Below, piece by piece: positions 52,274 to 62,839 of a stretch of DNA of 64,000 nt. Origin of the DNA: Gracilaria vermiculophylla (taxonomy: Eukaryota > Rhodophyta > Florideophyceae > Gracilariales > Gracilariaceae); contig JAHNZQ020000181.1 of assembly GCA_019155205.2 (NCBI GenBank), forward strand, positions 2,264,870 to 2,328,869, written 5' to 3'. Under the pieces are notes generated by a model. The model ran no database searches. It had not been told where the DNA came from and saw nothing but the letters and a program-made list of their open reading frames with translations. The position numbers and the translations under genes are program-made. Each line of letters begins with the position of its first letter. Position 1 is the stretch's first letter.

Positions 52274-52626
52274 TGCACCAACCATAAGCAATAGAATCTA
52301 GTGATTCAAGCGAGGCGCTCTGCATACTGCAAGCGTTGTCCCCACACGTCGCTTCAAAACTTACAAGAACATTGCAATTTGTCAGCACGACGCTTGGTTC
52401 GGGCCACGTCATAAAAGTGCGTCGTGTGCTTCAAGCATTTCAAGCACGCGTCGTATAGGTCAAACGCACGACGACATAGCGCCATGCGCTACGAACGTTC
52501 AAGTAGATAATGAAGAAAGAAAAACACTCAGCGTCTAGTTTAAAGAAGCCCTGTAAAACTCAGTCAGACCCCCCTCTGAAAAGAGCGTTGGCCTGGCCAG
52601 ACTTCTTCCAACTCCCCTGTCTTACA
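52274..52626 (+). repeat. gypsy5 5' LTR (LTR-B copy 1)
   Basis: 353 bp, TGCACCAACC to CTTACA. Homologous to 57880-58239 along its length and to the short start at 55679. Confidence 0.8.
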
Positions 52627-52628
52627 TT

Positions 52629-52640
52629 TGGTAGCACCTG
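52629..52640 (+). other. gypsy5 primer-binding site
   Basis: TGGTAGCACCTG, two bases after the LTR end; initiator tRNA-Met 3'-end type as in gypsy1 and gypsy2. Confidence 0.65.
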
Positions 52641-53044
52641 TTTCTCTTTCTGGATCGTCTCTCTCTCCGGATCTTTTTCCTTCCTTTCTCTCGTTCTCTA
52701 TGAGCTTTAATAATCCCCGCCTGCGGACAAATTTGGCGCCGTCTAGCTCAAATCGTTTTCCACGCCGTTCTACCTTGCCAGTCGGCAACAAACGCGATGG
52801 AAGACGCACTCGATCTGTGACCGCCGCTGCAGGTGCATGTTAGACTGCTGCTCACGCTGCTGCAAAGAAACCGGCAGTTTTCGACCACTCAAAGGCTGGC
52901 AAACACTAAAATAAGCCCTCTCCAGAGATTGCTCCCTTACTCCGCTCTTAGCCCCGACTAGTGCAAGGGGTTGAGATGGATCATGGTCGAGAGACTCAAT
53001 CCCACTCGGTACAATCTTTCGCTCTCTGCACAGCCACCAAAACG

Positions 53045-53926
53045 CCATGGAGGCGCTGGCTGTGCAGATAGGAAACATGGAAACACGCATATCGGGACAA
53101 GTAGAGACTCTCAAACGTCGTTTCCAAGTTTTCGAGTTCTTCGCTGTACCCCAAAACCATACATATCCGCTCACCACCCCCCCCACCCATCGCGGTAGCC
53201 CTCGAAGTGCCTCAGCACAGGATTAAGGAAGAGTCTCCCGTCAAGGTCCACCCGGATGCCTCGATTCGTAGTCCGTACACACAAGTAGGGCGAAGAATCG
53301 CCAGGACACATGCTCAGTTAACACCCATGTCATCCAAGCTATGTGCCCAAGGTGCAACGCCTACAAGCCGTTCGGATATTACAAACGCAGTCAAAGCCGC
53401 ATGTAATATCACATACGCAGCACGAGAGGATAAGTGGTCTCCATTGTGTGTAAAAGAATTCACTTTGGGCATCCGTAATGTTGCAATCCTCTTTTCCGCA
53501 GTAACGGCAACTCAGGAAGTGCACATAGTGGTCTGTCAATTTTGCACGGAAGCCCACTGCTACTACAATCAAACTAGATGCCATGGAACAACTTTCACGT
53601 CCCTTGGGGCTCCCAAAGCCGGACTACTGAAGGCATTTTTCCCCGCAAACGAGCTAAAGGAGGCACGCTTGAAACTTATCCAATTTCCTCCCCAAGGCCT
53701 CATGGGAGACCATCTCACTCGAATCATTAACCTTGTGGAGACCTACAAGACATCACTTTCCGAGGCCTATAGCTATCTGCAGTTGCCCCTCCCGACATCC
53801 AAAAGATGTGAAATATCCAAGCATAACCACACGGGATCCTCTCCCGATCTGGAAAACGCCCTGAATCTTGTTCGTACAATCCGGAAAGATGAGAAATGGC
53901 GTATGACGGCGCCCAGCGCTTCTTAG
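53045..53926 (+). pseudogene. gag: gypsy5 gag-like region
   Basis: A short frame at 53045-53220 (NAMEALAVQIGNMETRISGQ, VETLKRRFQVFEFFAVPQN) looks like a Gag coiled coil. The 239-codon ORF 53207-53926 continues in another frame, with VVCQFCTEAHCYYNQTRCHG (CxxC..H.C) in the middle and LVETYKTSLSEAYSYLQLPL later. Assigned as gag from its place between primer site and protease. The capsid fold is not recognised with certainty. Confidence 0.5.
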
Positions 53927-54419
53927 TAGCCTGAAAAAACGCGCCACAGAGGTAGTTGTAACCACGAAGGCCGTCGCTTGATAACATGTTCATCCAACCT
54001 CCTCGACTTCTCCGATATCAATAAGGACGCCTATACGCCCTCGTGAAGAGCAGCAGGGATATTAAACGAAGACCACAACCGCATTTATAGGGCTCATGAC
54101 CGGTTTGTATGCTGTAGCAAGCGCCCATGTAGTGATCCCAACCACCCCTGTCGCTAAAGCCTAGTGCATGCCTCGCGTGATATGCAATCGCGGGCAAAAA
54201 ACTAGAGCCGCCGCACATCGATGCCGCTCCCCCAAGTCTTCTGGTCTCCATTCCTGCTGCGCATAAGACACGGTACTTGCTTCCCACACCACTACTTCTA
54301 TTCTTTAAGCAGTGGATGTGCACCAGACAAGAGAAATGATGTACGACGCTACTTTGAATTGCTACAGCGTTACTTGCCATCTCAACTAGGGCGCTTTTCA
54401 CGCCTTTCTCATCTCCGCT

Positions 54420-55678
54420 GCCGCTAAATTGTGTAAACGTCCTTTGAAACACTCGCACTTCTGCCAAACGGAACTCGGAGAAAGCTCCACCACCCCGATT
54501 ATGGCAAAAGCGGAAGCAACTATCTCCATGAAAGATTGCTGCGCATCAATAATGGCGTATGTAATCAATATGAAGGAGTAAAGCAATAAATTACCCTTGA
54601 TCATGGTAGGCCGTCAGTGGCTCCGTTAGACACTGCTAATCATCGATTGGACTTCACACTCGATCTCCATCAACAGCACCAATGGATCGAGCTTCACCAT
54701 CCACCCTTGTCGCTCCGTGTCCCCTAACACGTGGTCGAACACGGACACGATACCGACGATATCCTTCAAACGACTCCGCCGATTGGCCAAGAAGCAAACC
54801 TGCAAACTGTACGCTATTCGACTAAGCCCGGGTTCCTCCGTCAACTTCCATACCGATCTAAAGGAAATGGTTAACGAGTTTCACGATGAGTTTGAGAAAG
54901 AGCTCCCCGATACTCTGCCGCCATCCCACAAGTTCGATTTTGAAAACAATCTCCGAGGCGATGAACTGCCTCCTATGCCACACGTCATCTGGCTCTCTGC
55001 ATAAACACTCCTTGTCTTCCGCAACACACTGGATGTCTTACTCCAAAACGGCCTCCTCCGTCCTTCAGTTTCTCCGTAAGAAGCACCCGTTGTCTTCGTG
55101 AAAAAGAAATCCGGAGATCTCCGTATGGTCTGCGACTGTCGCGGCCTCAACTGCATAACCACCGTGAACTCCACACCACTTCCCCCCATCGATGAAGCGT
55201 TGGATCAGGTGGTGGGAGCGAAATTCTTCTCTCAGATCGATGTAGTGGGCGCCTATCACCACAAACGCATCAAGGAGAGTGACTGCCATAAGACATCCTT
55301 AAGGACCTGATTTGGATCTTTTGAGTGGCGCGTTTTGTGATTCGAACTCACTCACGCGCCAGCCGCCTTCTCATTACTGATGGCCTCCGTCTTAAGTCAC
55401 TTAAATGGCCTTTGTCTCGTGCTGTATCTGGGCTACATTCTAGAGTACAGTCGTTCACTGGAAGAGCACAAGCTGCACTTGCGTGCCGTCCTCGAGGGAC
55501 TTCGCCAGAATCAGTTGTTCGCCCAGTTGAGCAACTGTTTCATTCTTGTTCGTGAAGTAGACTTCCCATGCCATTTGGCCGCAGTGCGCGGCGCTCAGGA
55601 TCTGTTGCGCGAGAGGCACAGAATCCAACTTGTACCAGAAAACTCACTGAGGACACTTTCGTCCGAAAGGGAGGCGAG
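54420..55678 (+). pseudogene. gypsy5 protease end and reverse transcriptase
   Basis: A protease end (IMVGRQWLR, near 54600) is followed by a linker (MVNEFHDEFEKELPDTLPPS, 54870-54930). Reverse transcriptase: VKKKSGDLRMVCDCRGLNCI, PPIDEALDQVVGAKFFSQID, VVGAYHHKRIKESDCHKTSL, HAPAAFSLLMASVLSHL, then LYLGYILEYSRSLEEHKLHL. The catalytic YxDD reads YLGY, so both Asp are lost. The ORF closes with RIQLVPENSLRTLSSEREA, which normally ends the whole polyprotein, showing a clean internal deletion of RNase H and integrase. Confidence 0.75.
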
Positions 55679-55740
55679 TGTAACAAATATAAGCAATAGA
55701 CTCTAGCGGTTCAAGGCAGTCGCGTAAGCAAAACCAGGCG

Positions 55741-56598
55741 AAGGGAAAAGCAACTCTAGGCGTTCGGAACCTTGCCCTCTGATGAGAGAGACTCAGCGAA
55801 AGAGCCCTCCGTTCCACCCAAGGTTTCGGGCGTAGCTCCCACGGGAGATTCAGGACGTGACCTACGGAGGTTGAACACAGAAGTGAAAGAAGCCATGGAG
55901 TGTCTGATTCAATGAATGAAAGCCCGGAATTGGAGAAAAACACCAAAACAAAAAGGGGACGAGAGTCATGCACACGCAGGCCACAGACCCGAAACCCAGG
56001 GGGGAAACAAGAAAGAAACAATGAATGAAACCAAGTACAAGGGCGAATATCTGTCCTCAAAAGGAAACATTATCAATACGCAGTGTGAATTTAAGGCCCT
56101 CACGGTTTTTAGTGGACGCAGGTAATCTGAACGATCCCAAGGGGGTGGTAATACAGAACCCGATCGCGGGTACTCTCCAGGTGAAGTCGTAACCCTGCGA
56201 TGGCGTTACTAACCAGAGTCTGTTCCAGATTGTAAGGCCAGAACGATGGGGACGAAGAACCTCTAATGTTCCGAAGATCAACCTTGGTTAGCTATTCTGT
56301 GGGCCCGCGACCGTCAGGTCACTCCTCCCTAAGTACGGTTCACTACATTAAACTAACATTATTAAGTAAATGAGTGCACATATGATAAGGGCCATACACG
56401 TGGAGATCCCAGTGTCAGGGTTCAAAGTGGCAACAAAATACTAAAATAAATACCGAAATCGGAGTCAAAACTAACCAACGTGTACCACGCTGCCATGCCT
56501 GCAATAGGCTATCCATATCTTCCCTTCATAGGTGAAATCCAACAAAGAATAGTGCAACATCAACCCATCATTGGGGGCAATACTCATAACTCTACAAT
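55741..56598. other. unassigned DNA
   Basis: No motif or repeat recognised. Short overlapping ORFs only. Confidence 0.35.
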
Positions 56599-56661
56599 GG
56601 ATCTGTGAGAGGAAGACTCTGCCTCCACTTTACTTGGAGCTCGTCGTTCATGAGCTTAAAT

Positions 56662-57718
56662 CTATCTTTTTTTGACTGTAATGTTTGGCTTTTGAAAAGG
56701 CGGCGCAGCGATGTCATCGCGATAGTGTTTGACAGTCCCCGGTTGCTGNNNNNNNNNNNNNNNNNNNNNNNNNNNNNNNNNNNNNNNNNNNNNNNNNNNN
56801 NNNNNNNNNNNNNNNNNNNNNNNNNNNNNNNNNNNNNNNNNNNNNNNNTATGATCTGAACGGTCTACTATATCCCCTGCCGCGAAAGTCCCCGGTGAATC
56901 GCTGAGCTGCGTAGTCTCCGGTGAATGTCATCGTAGAGGATGATGCTGGAGTGGGTCCATGAATCGGTTGATATAATGTTTGGAGGTCTTTGAAGCTTCG
57001 TATGAATTGATTGATAGTTGAAGGCCTCTGGAGTAGAATTGGGGCTAATATTGGCGTAAGTGTGCTGGTGTTGTGTAGTCCATTGAGTATGAATTCTACT
57101 GTTGTTTCCTCCTCTTTGATGTTGGGATAGCGAGCGGCGATCATTTTCTGGCGGATGGCGATGTGGGCCCTCACATAATCGTCGATTGTGCTGTCTGCAG
57201 AGTACGGAACATTTTCAGCTTCCGTCTTGAGGAACCTGTGGTCGTCTTTTGTTGATTGATTTATGTGAGCTTTGATGGATTGAACTAAATCGAAGGGGGT
57301 CGGACGATCTTCCGGGACTAGTAGGAGGCCTAGGATGTGAGGTGGAACGCTGCTGAGTATGGCAGACATAATCTTCGACTTCTTGGTGATGTGATGGTCT
57401 AGCTGGGCTGGATCTGTAGGTTCGTGTGGATTTCCGGAGAGATGAGTAGTGGCTTTGATTGTTGTTGCATATGTTTCTAGAGCTAGGTACCATGGAGCGT
57501 AGTTGGAGGGATCGAGTTCAGGAATTTTGGGGTGGCGGTCGTTATCTTTTGTGGGGTGCGTTTGTGTTGTGTCAGTCGGAATGTGTGTGTCTTGTTGTTC
57601 AATGATAGTGTTTTCGTAGAGTGTAGTCGTCAGTGCATGAATGTCTTTTTGTTCTTGTCGTTTTTGGCGACGTAGTGTGCGTTGGTCCTTAGAATCCGTC
57701 TTGTGGTGTGGGAATGGC
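56662..57718 (-). CDS. gag: copia-type Gag of the miniature LTR element (contains gap)
   Basis: Minus-strand frame open from after a tag at about 57718 to the stop at 56662, except for the unknown gap. It reads PSNYAPWYLALETYATTIKA, then HITKKSKIMSAILSSVPPHI, STIDDYVRAHIAIRQKMIAA, TTVEFILNGLHNTSTL and FIRSFKDLQTLYQPIHG, the helical pattern of copia-type Gag (UBN2-like). A short GRG-like basic patch (GDFRGRGYSRPF) follows. The first ATG is at 57369, but the homology starts about 40 codons earlier, so the true start codon may be lost or non-AUG. The last residues (KPNITVKKR) are coded by the LTR. Confidence 0.6.
56749..56848. other. assembly gap (100 N)
   Basis: Exactly 100 N inside the Gag-like frame. 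Confidence 0.99.
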
Positions 57719-57879
57719 TAAGGGGGTGAGATAGTCGTGGGGTTAGGCGCAGCGGCTGCGTCGGGCGCATAACCTGTGAGAGGAAGACTCTGCCTCCTCT
57801 TTACTTGGAACTCGTCGTTCATGAGCTTAAATCTATCTTTTTTTGACTGTAATGTTTGACAGGATCAACCCACACTCTA

Positions 57880-58239
57880 TGAGTTACATCACAAGCGATA
57901 TTCCCCAACTGGGCGGTGCTCCACAAGTCGCGTTACATACTGTATTTGTTGTTCCCGCACGTCGCAGCAGGACGAACAAGAACATTTCAATTTTTCAGCA
58001 TGACACTAGGTTCTACCCAAGTCACAACAGCGCGTCGTGTGCTTCAAGTACTTCAAGCATGCATTGCATAGATCAAGCGCACGACGACATAGCGCTGTGC
58101 GCTGCGCACGTTCAAGTAGATAAATAAGGAAGGAAGACGCTTTACGTCTAGTGTAAAGGAACTCCATTAAAAACAGCCGGCCCCACCTCTGAGAAGAGCG
58201 TGGGCCTGGCCAGACTTCTTCCAACTCCCCTGTTTTACA
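57880..58239 (+). repeat. solo LTR-B (copy 2)
   Basis: Homologous to 52274-52626 (shared CATACTG, CACGTCGC, CGCGTCGTGTGCTTCAAG and GGCCTGGCCAGACTTCTTCC words). It ends CTGTTTTACA. No element body adjoins it and no target duplication is visible. Confidence 0.75.
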
Positions 58240-58995
58240 AAAGGTCAAGAAAGGCGTTTTTGCTTTCATTTGTCAGTGCATGTCTCAGGTCAGCAGCTGT
58301 ATCTTGCTTGCACATTCCATCAACTATTCCGTACATTCACGCCCTGTTCTTTTCTATTCTTCCAATTTCACTCACGCTTCATATTACGACACTATGTCAA
58401 CTACCTGCAGCAAAGCACAGTGTTGATATAAAAAGTAGAAAACGATGTGCATCTGCCTTTTGTGTGTTACTACATTATGTATTCGTTCTTCTAATGCAGT
58501 CCCGCATATCAAAGAGTTCAATGTCCCTATTGAAGCCATTAGATGGTTACTCCAGTCTGTGGTACCTTTTACCGAACTCGACTTGCCAGATGTGCTAAAA
58601 CATTCCGTCAGGGCGCAAAGGCTTCTTTGTCGCCCACTCTGCGCCGCCGGTGCTGCATAGCCGCCCTTCAGAAACGATTCGCCAATCTTAGTGGCATTTT
58701 TATCGTCAAGGTGGCCAGAACTACGAACTGGAACTACGGCGACAGAGAGGCGGTGCGCACACTGGAGGGGCGGCGGACTCAGGCGGCTAGGTGAGCCGCC
58801 ACGAGAAGAACATATCAAGCGCCATGGGGAACGATGCGGTGTAGAAACGCCAGAAACCATAGTCGAGCGAGAACCGTAGATGGCGAATACGGAGATGGAT
58901 GAAAGCGCGCGATGATCCGTGCCGGAAAAACGAGCACCGCGGTGAAGCATGTTCAGAAACATCTACACCGTCGCGGCCAACATGCTCAAGTGGGG
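58240..58995. other. unassigned DNA
   Basis: A 192-codon minus ORF (58384-58962) shows no domain. Its middle (58590-58660) is an inverted diverged relative of 45230-45300. Probably repeat-derived. Confidence 0.3.
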
Positions 58996-59549
58996 TGTAG
59001 TACAGTGGCTTCTAAGGAAAAAATGATGGCATGGCCTTATGGCATAATATTCCTAAGGAGGGCTCATATTTTATTGGCTTGGCCACGTGGTGCATAATTC
59101 CGCCCGCGTGCGCTAAAGTATCCTTACGAGACGGTAGAATTATTATTTATTTTAGATAACTTATGCAGATAATTAGTACAGTAGCGAGAACTGCGGAGGT
59201 GGGCTCCCGGCTTGATACTTAATCTGCCGGTTGAGCTCCACCTCTGGGGAAGTAAAGAGAAGGACCCTTTAGTCTTCTTATACTTTTTCGGTTGGAGTCT
59301 CTTGTCGATCAACGCAGGTTTCTAAGCCGCCGATCCCCAGGTCACATTATAGCATCGCCTGTAGGTGCATTGTCCGCCCGGTGAACCTCCCCCTCCGCTT
59401 GGTGTTTGCGGATCCCTTTCAAGAATTCTCCCGGCTCGCGAAAGCCGATACCGGAGACCATCTTAAGGAACACGCACCTTTGAAGTCAACAAAAACACCC
59501 AACGGACGTTGTGCTTTACTACCTCGAGAGGAGGGTTGACAGTATCACA
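58996..59549. repeat. LTR-A copy (554 bp)
   Basis: TGTAGTACAGTGGC to CAGTATCACA. Homologous throughout to 23924-24477 and 60857-61413. Confidence 0.85.
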
Positions 59550-59952
59550 CCGTTGACGGCGCAACAACCGCCACGGAAGGAGCTGCAGATGGCGTAACAG
59601 CTGGGACAGGGGCTCCCCGACGAGATTCCGCGGGTTCCGCAATGGAGGTCAGCAATGCCAAGGACGGAGTCGGTGACACCGGAGGTGACGGCGGCGCGGG
59701 AACTGAAACGCTCCGCAGGCGAGGCTTAGGAATAGGCGCAGGGACGCTCCGCAGTCGACGTTGCACCACTGGGGCCGAAAATACCGGGGCGGGAGCAATC
59801 TCGCCCTCGTCCATAGGAGACCCGGCGGCTACCACTACGGGTGCACTCGGCACTGCGGCGGGCCGCGGCGTTATCACCTCAGGAGGTGCGTTCATATCCT
59901 GGGACGGAGCCGGTAGCCGGGGAGGCGTATCATGCGCCACGCTCTCCATCAA
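59545..59952 (-). CDS. Pro/Ala/Val-rich disordered ORF in the LTR-A element
   Basis: 135 codons: MMESVAHDTPPRLPAPSQDM, then repeated PAPVFSAPVV, RLRSVPAPIPKPRLRSVSVP and similar. Highly biased, no domain; the stop lies in the LTR. The opposite strand is also open (Gly-rich), so this may be a composition effect. If real it is a disordered protein of a non-autonomous element. Confidence 0.3.
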   Translation of the reverse strand: MMESVAHDTPPRLPAPSQDMNAPPEVITPRPAAVPSAPVVVAAGSPMDEGEIAPAPVFSAPVVQRRLRSVPAPIPKPRLRSVSVPAPPSPPVSPTPSLALLTSIAEPAESRRGAPVPAVTPSAAPSVAVVAPSTV

Positions 59953-60856
59953 GGGGTCTTAATCGGGCACTTGGAGCCGTAGCACCTGCGGAACCCGGGA
60001 AGGCGCCAAACGGGGAAAGGCACGGTATGCTCGCCCGACATCGTCTCTATTGGGACTCCTCACAATAAGGTTGAACTTTTCTTCTCGTACACCTCAGGAT
60101 TCTAAGGAGACGTAGGCGCAGAAGTTGGAGAAAACGTGCCGAAGGTGTAGGAAGCTGTATGTATGGGAACCGAACGCGTGGTAGCACCTGAGGAGAGAGA
60201 TTTGACACCACTTTGGGAATGACGCGCGGTTATAAGCACCACAGAGGAGCGAGCCGTGTCAAGCCCCCATTGTGGAATTCGAGGAGAAGCCGGGCGACCG
60301 GAAGTAGGCGAAGTATGGAACACCATAGCAAGGCACGCGTTCATATCCAGTGGAGGACGATGGGGTTGCAGAGGAAAAGATTATGAGACTAGCACCTTCC
60401 TAGAGAATGAATAAACAGACACGATGAAGTGGGTCTTTCCTGAAGAAAAATCCTCGAAGGAATCGGAGTGGCAAGTGCCTCAGGGGAGTCGGCGTCCTCT
60501 CTGGATGGACGCACGCTCCGGCCACGGAAATTTCGCGACTGCACCGCGCACGACGACTTCGAGTGCGCGAGAGCTCACGCCGCCAACTGGTGCGGTTGCA
60601 CAGACCGGATACGCCAAGAAGGAGGAGACGCAGCCGGGTTAAGAAAGAGCAGGGCCCACAAACGCTGCCAGAGATGAAACGCAAGCCCGCGGCAATACGC
60701 CGCGCAGGAGTATGGAGAAAGAAAAGAACGCCTGAAGGAGAGCACGTGAAAACCGCCGGAGGCTGCACTTGCCTCAGCAACGATAGGAGCCACCCCGGGG
60801 ATCAAGAAATCGGAAGATGCACCTCGAGTACGTGGTGCAATTTAGGAAAGGGGGTA

Positions 60857-61413
60857 TGTAGTACACTGGCTCCTAAGGAAATATGGTGGTTCGGCGTCAT
60901 GGTATAATATTCCTAAGGATAGCTCGTGTTTTATTAGCTGGGCCACGTGGTGCATAATTTCGCCCGCGTGCGCTAAAGTATCCTTAAGAGACGGTAGAAT
61001 TATTATTTATTTTAGATAACTTATGCAGATAATTAGTACAGTAGCGAGAACTGCCGAGGTGGGCTCCCGGCTTGATACTTAATCTGCCGATTGAGCTCCA
61101 CCTCTGGGGAAGTAAAGAGAAGGACCCTTTAGTCTTCTTCTACTTTTTCGGTTGGAGTCTCTTGTCGATCAACGCAGGTTTCTAAGCCACCGATTCCCAG
61201 GTCACATCATAGCATCGCCTGTAGGTGCATTGTCCGCCCGGTGAACCTCCCCCTCCGCTTGGTGTTTGCGGATCCCTTTCAAGAATTCTCCCGGCTCGCT
61301 ATAGCGGATACCGGAGACAGACCACCTTAAGGAACACGCACCTTTGGAGTCAACAAAAACACCCAACGGACGTTGTGCTTTTCTACCTCGGGAGGAGGGC
61401 TGACAGTACCACA
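60857..61413. repeat. LTR-A copy (557 bp)
   Basis: TGTAGTACACTGGC to GACAGTACCACA. Very close to the copy at 58996. Confidence 0.85.
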
Positions 61414-61546
61414 TGGCGGAGTGATTTATACGTGTAGGGATCCAGTTGGGTTCAATTTTCCTGAGAATGAGTACGAAAAACGCAGCGTCTTTCGAACACG
61501 GCAGCAGCCAAATGTGCCAACGCACCATCTGCTACCCACGTGATAC

Positions 61547-62818
61547 AGTATGATTCAAAAACATATAACCCCCAAAAGTGCGCCATAACTGTATTGTGGG
61601 CTAGATTTTGCACATGGTCTATATTGAATCGTTTCAAAAAGACATGTACACAGTCTTCTTTTTAGTACAAATTGCTGGAGGTCCCCCACAATCTAAGTAA
61701 GAATAGCTTCGAATCATAAATAAAAACGCCGAAAAACACTCTAACAGTGCTTTCACTCGAAACGTAAAGCGTTCTAGGGTCACGATTGTTACGAATCTCA
61801 AAATTCAGACTCTTTTTGGATTAAAGAGACCTCCACGACGCTCGAATAAGCTCAGCCCAGCAGATAAAAGAGAAATTAAAAGGGCGTTGGGTAAAGAAAA
61901 AGTATCGTTCAAAACAATTGAAATGAATCTCAATCTAAACATTTCTAAATCACCTATATGGAGGCAGGTAAACAGCACAAATTTATTTTGATATAAAAAT
62001 TGAAAAAAACATTCTTTTCTCGAGACCGTCACAAGCAAAAGAGAGATGTCTGATGTGCTGGAAAAGCATACTGAGAAGAAGAATGTGAAAATGATATTTT
62101 TACTTATGAAAGAAAGTGAAATTTAGACGGACCAACTTCCTCCAAATATTATTGGCACGATCTTTGAAAGCAATATCATGCATTTTATACAAAAAATTCA
62201 GGTGGAGTGTCTGTGATGGTCTAGGCGGGTACTTCTAAAAAACTCTGACTGTAATTGCATTTCTTGAATCAACAATGAACGCCGAAAATTATTAAGAACT
62301 TCTATACAATTATTTGCTACCTCTTGGTGTACGTTCTATGAAGAAAACTTCATTTTTCAACATGATAATGTGCCTGTATACACTGTATCTTTAATCTAAA
62401 AATGGCTACAGGAGTCAGAGGTATCTGTTTGAGAGTGGCCGGTGCGCTCACAAGAATTGGATTCAATCAAATACGTTTGGGCACTGCTGGCGATGATGGT
62501 TTATACGCATGCAAGACAATTTCAGACAGTTTTTGAACTCAAAACCTGTATTTAAAATTGCTGGAAATCTATAACAGTTTCAAGTGAATTAAAGTACATT
62601 AATTCTATACCAAAACGTTGCATTAGCGTTATACAGCAAAAATAATGCACTATAAAACAATGAGCGTCGCGCTTTAAGGATTCGTTATTGATGATCATAT
62701 GTTTTTGAAACGGTTTCATACTCTACTTTTTTCTGAAACTTATTTCTGTAGGCGTACAGTACACATTTAGTTGTTTTTTTTGAGATTTCACAGCATGCCG
62801 TATGTTTTGGAACGTCTG
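61547..62818 (+). mobile_element. Tc1-4: decayed Tc1/mariner element
   Basis: TA at 61545-61546, left end CAGTATGATTCAAAAACATA. Right end, reversed, CAGACGTTCCAAAACATACG, then TA at 62819-62820. 1272 bp. Transposase traces on the plus strand in several frames: CWKSILRR (for the WC.GKAYWKK region), SVCDGLGG (for SVMVWAG), FNMIMCLYTLYL (for FQQDNAPVHTA) and a trace of RSPDLNP near 62445. Ends and subterminal sequence match Tc1-3 in inverted orientation. Confidence 0.8.
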
Positions 62819-62839
62819 TACCTTAGAACATTTAGTGCG

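Larger units (their letters stand above)
52274..55740 (+). mobile_element. gypsy5: internally deleted Ty3/gypsy element
   Basis: 5' LTR 52274-52626, primer site 52629-52640, gag, protease and reverse transcriptase fragments, then directly a purine tract (AAAGGGAGGCGAG) and the first about 60 bp of a 3' LTR (TGTAACAAATATAAGCAATA at 55679). RNase H and integrase are missing: the frame passes from the thumb of reverse transcriptase into a short tail (LVPENSLRTLSSERE). The right LTR is cut short. Confidence 0.75.
56604..57861 (-). mobile_element. gag-only miniature LTR retrotransposon (1.26 kb, 87-bp LTRs)
   Basis: Terminal direct repeats of exactly 87 bp (56604-56690 and 57775-57861) differ at about four positions. 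The 5-bp target GGATC is duplicated at 56599-56603 and 57862-57866. On the minus strand the first LTR ends TCTCACA and is followed by primer site GGTTATGCGCCC (57774-57763). Only a Gag-like frame lies inside, and it ends within the 3' LTR. The length includes a 100-N gap. It must depend on another element's Pol. Confidence 0.85.
58996..61413. mobile_element. short element between two LTR-A copies
   Basis: LTR-A copies 58996-59549 (554 bp) and 60857-61413 (557 bp), same orientation, enclose 1.3 kb of GC-rich DNA. The outside 5-mers TGGGG (58991-58995) and TGGCG (61414-61418) nearly match. A purine tract AGGAAAGGGGG (60844-60854) precedes the second copy, favouring plus-strand orientation. No reverse transcriptase or integrase is present, so it would be non-autonomous. 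Two independent solo LTRs recombined close together is the alternative. Confidence 0.65.

Noticed and set aside
56605..56853. 82-codon plus-strand ORF into the second gap
   Set aside because: It is the reverse of the LTR and Gag frame and ends in N.
58384..58962. 192-codon minus ORF
   Set aside because: Long but without a recognisable domain. Ser/Arg-rich composition and relation to another unassigned repeat suggest noncoding DNA.
60400..60780. 126-codon Arg/Leu-rich minus ORF
   Set aside because: GC-rich stretch open in most frames; the plus strand has comparable ORFs and neither has a motif.
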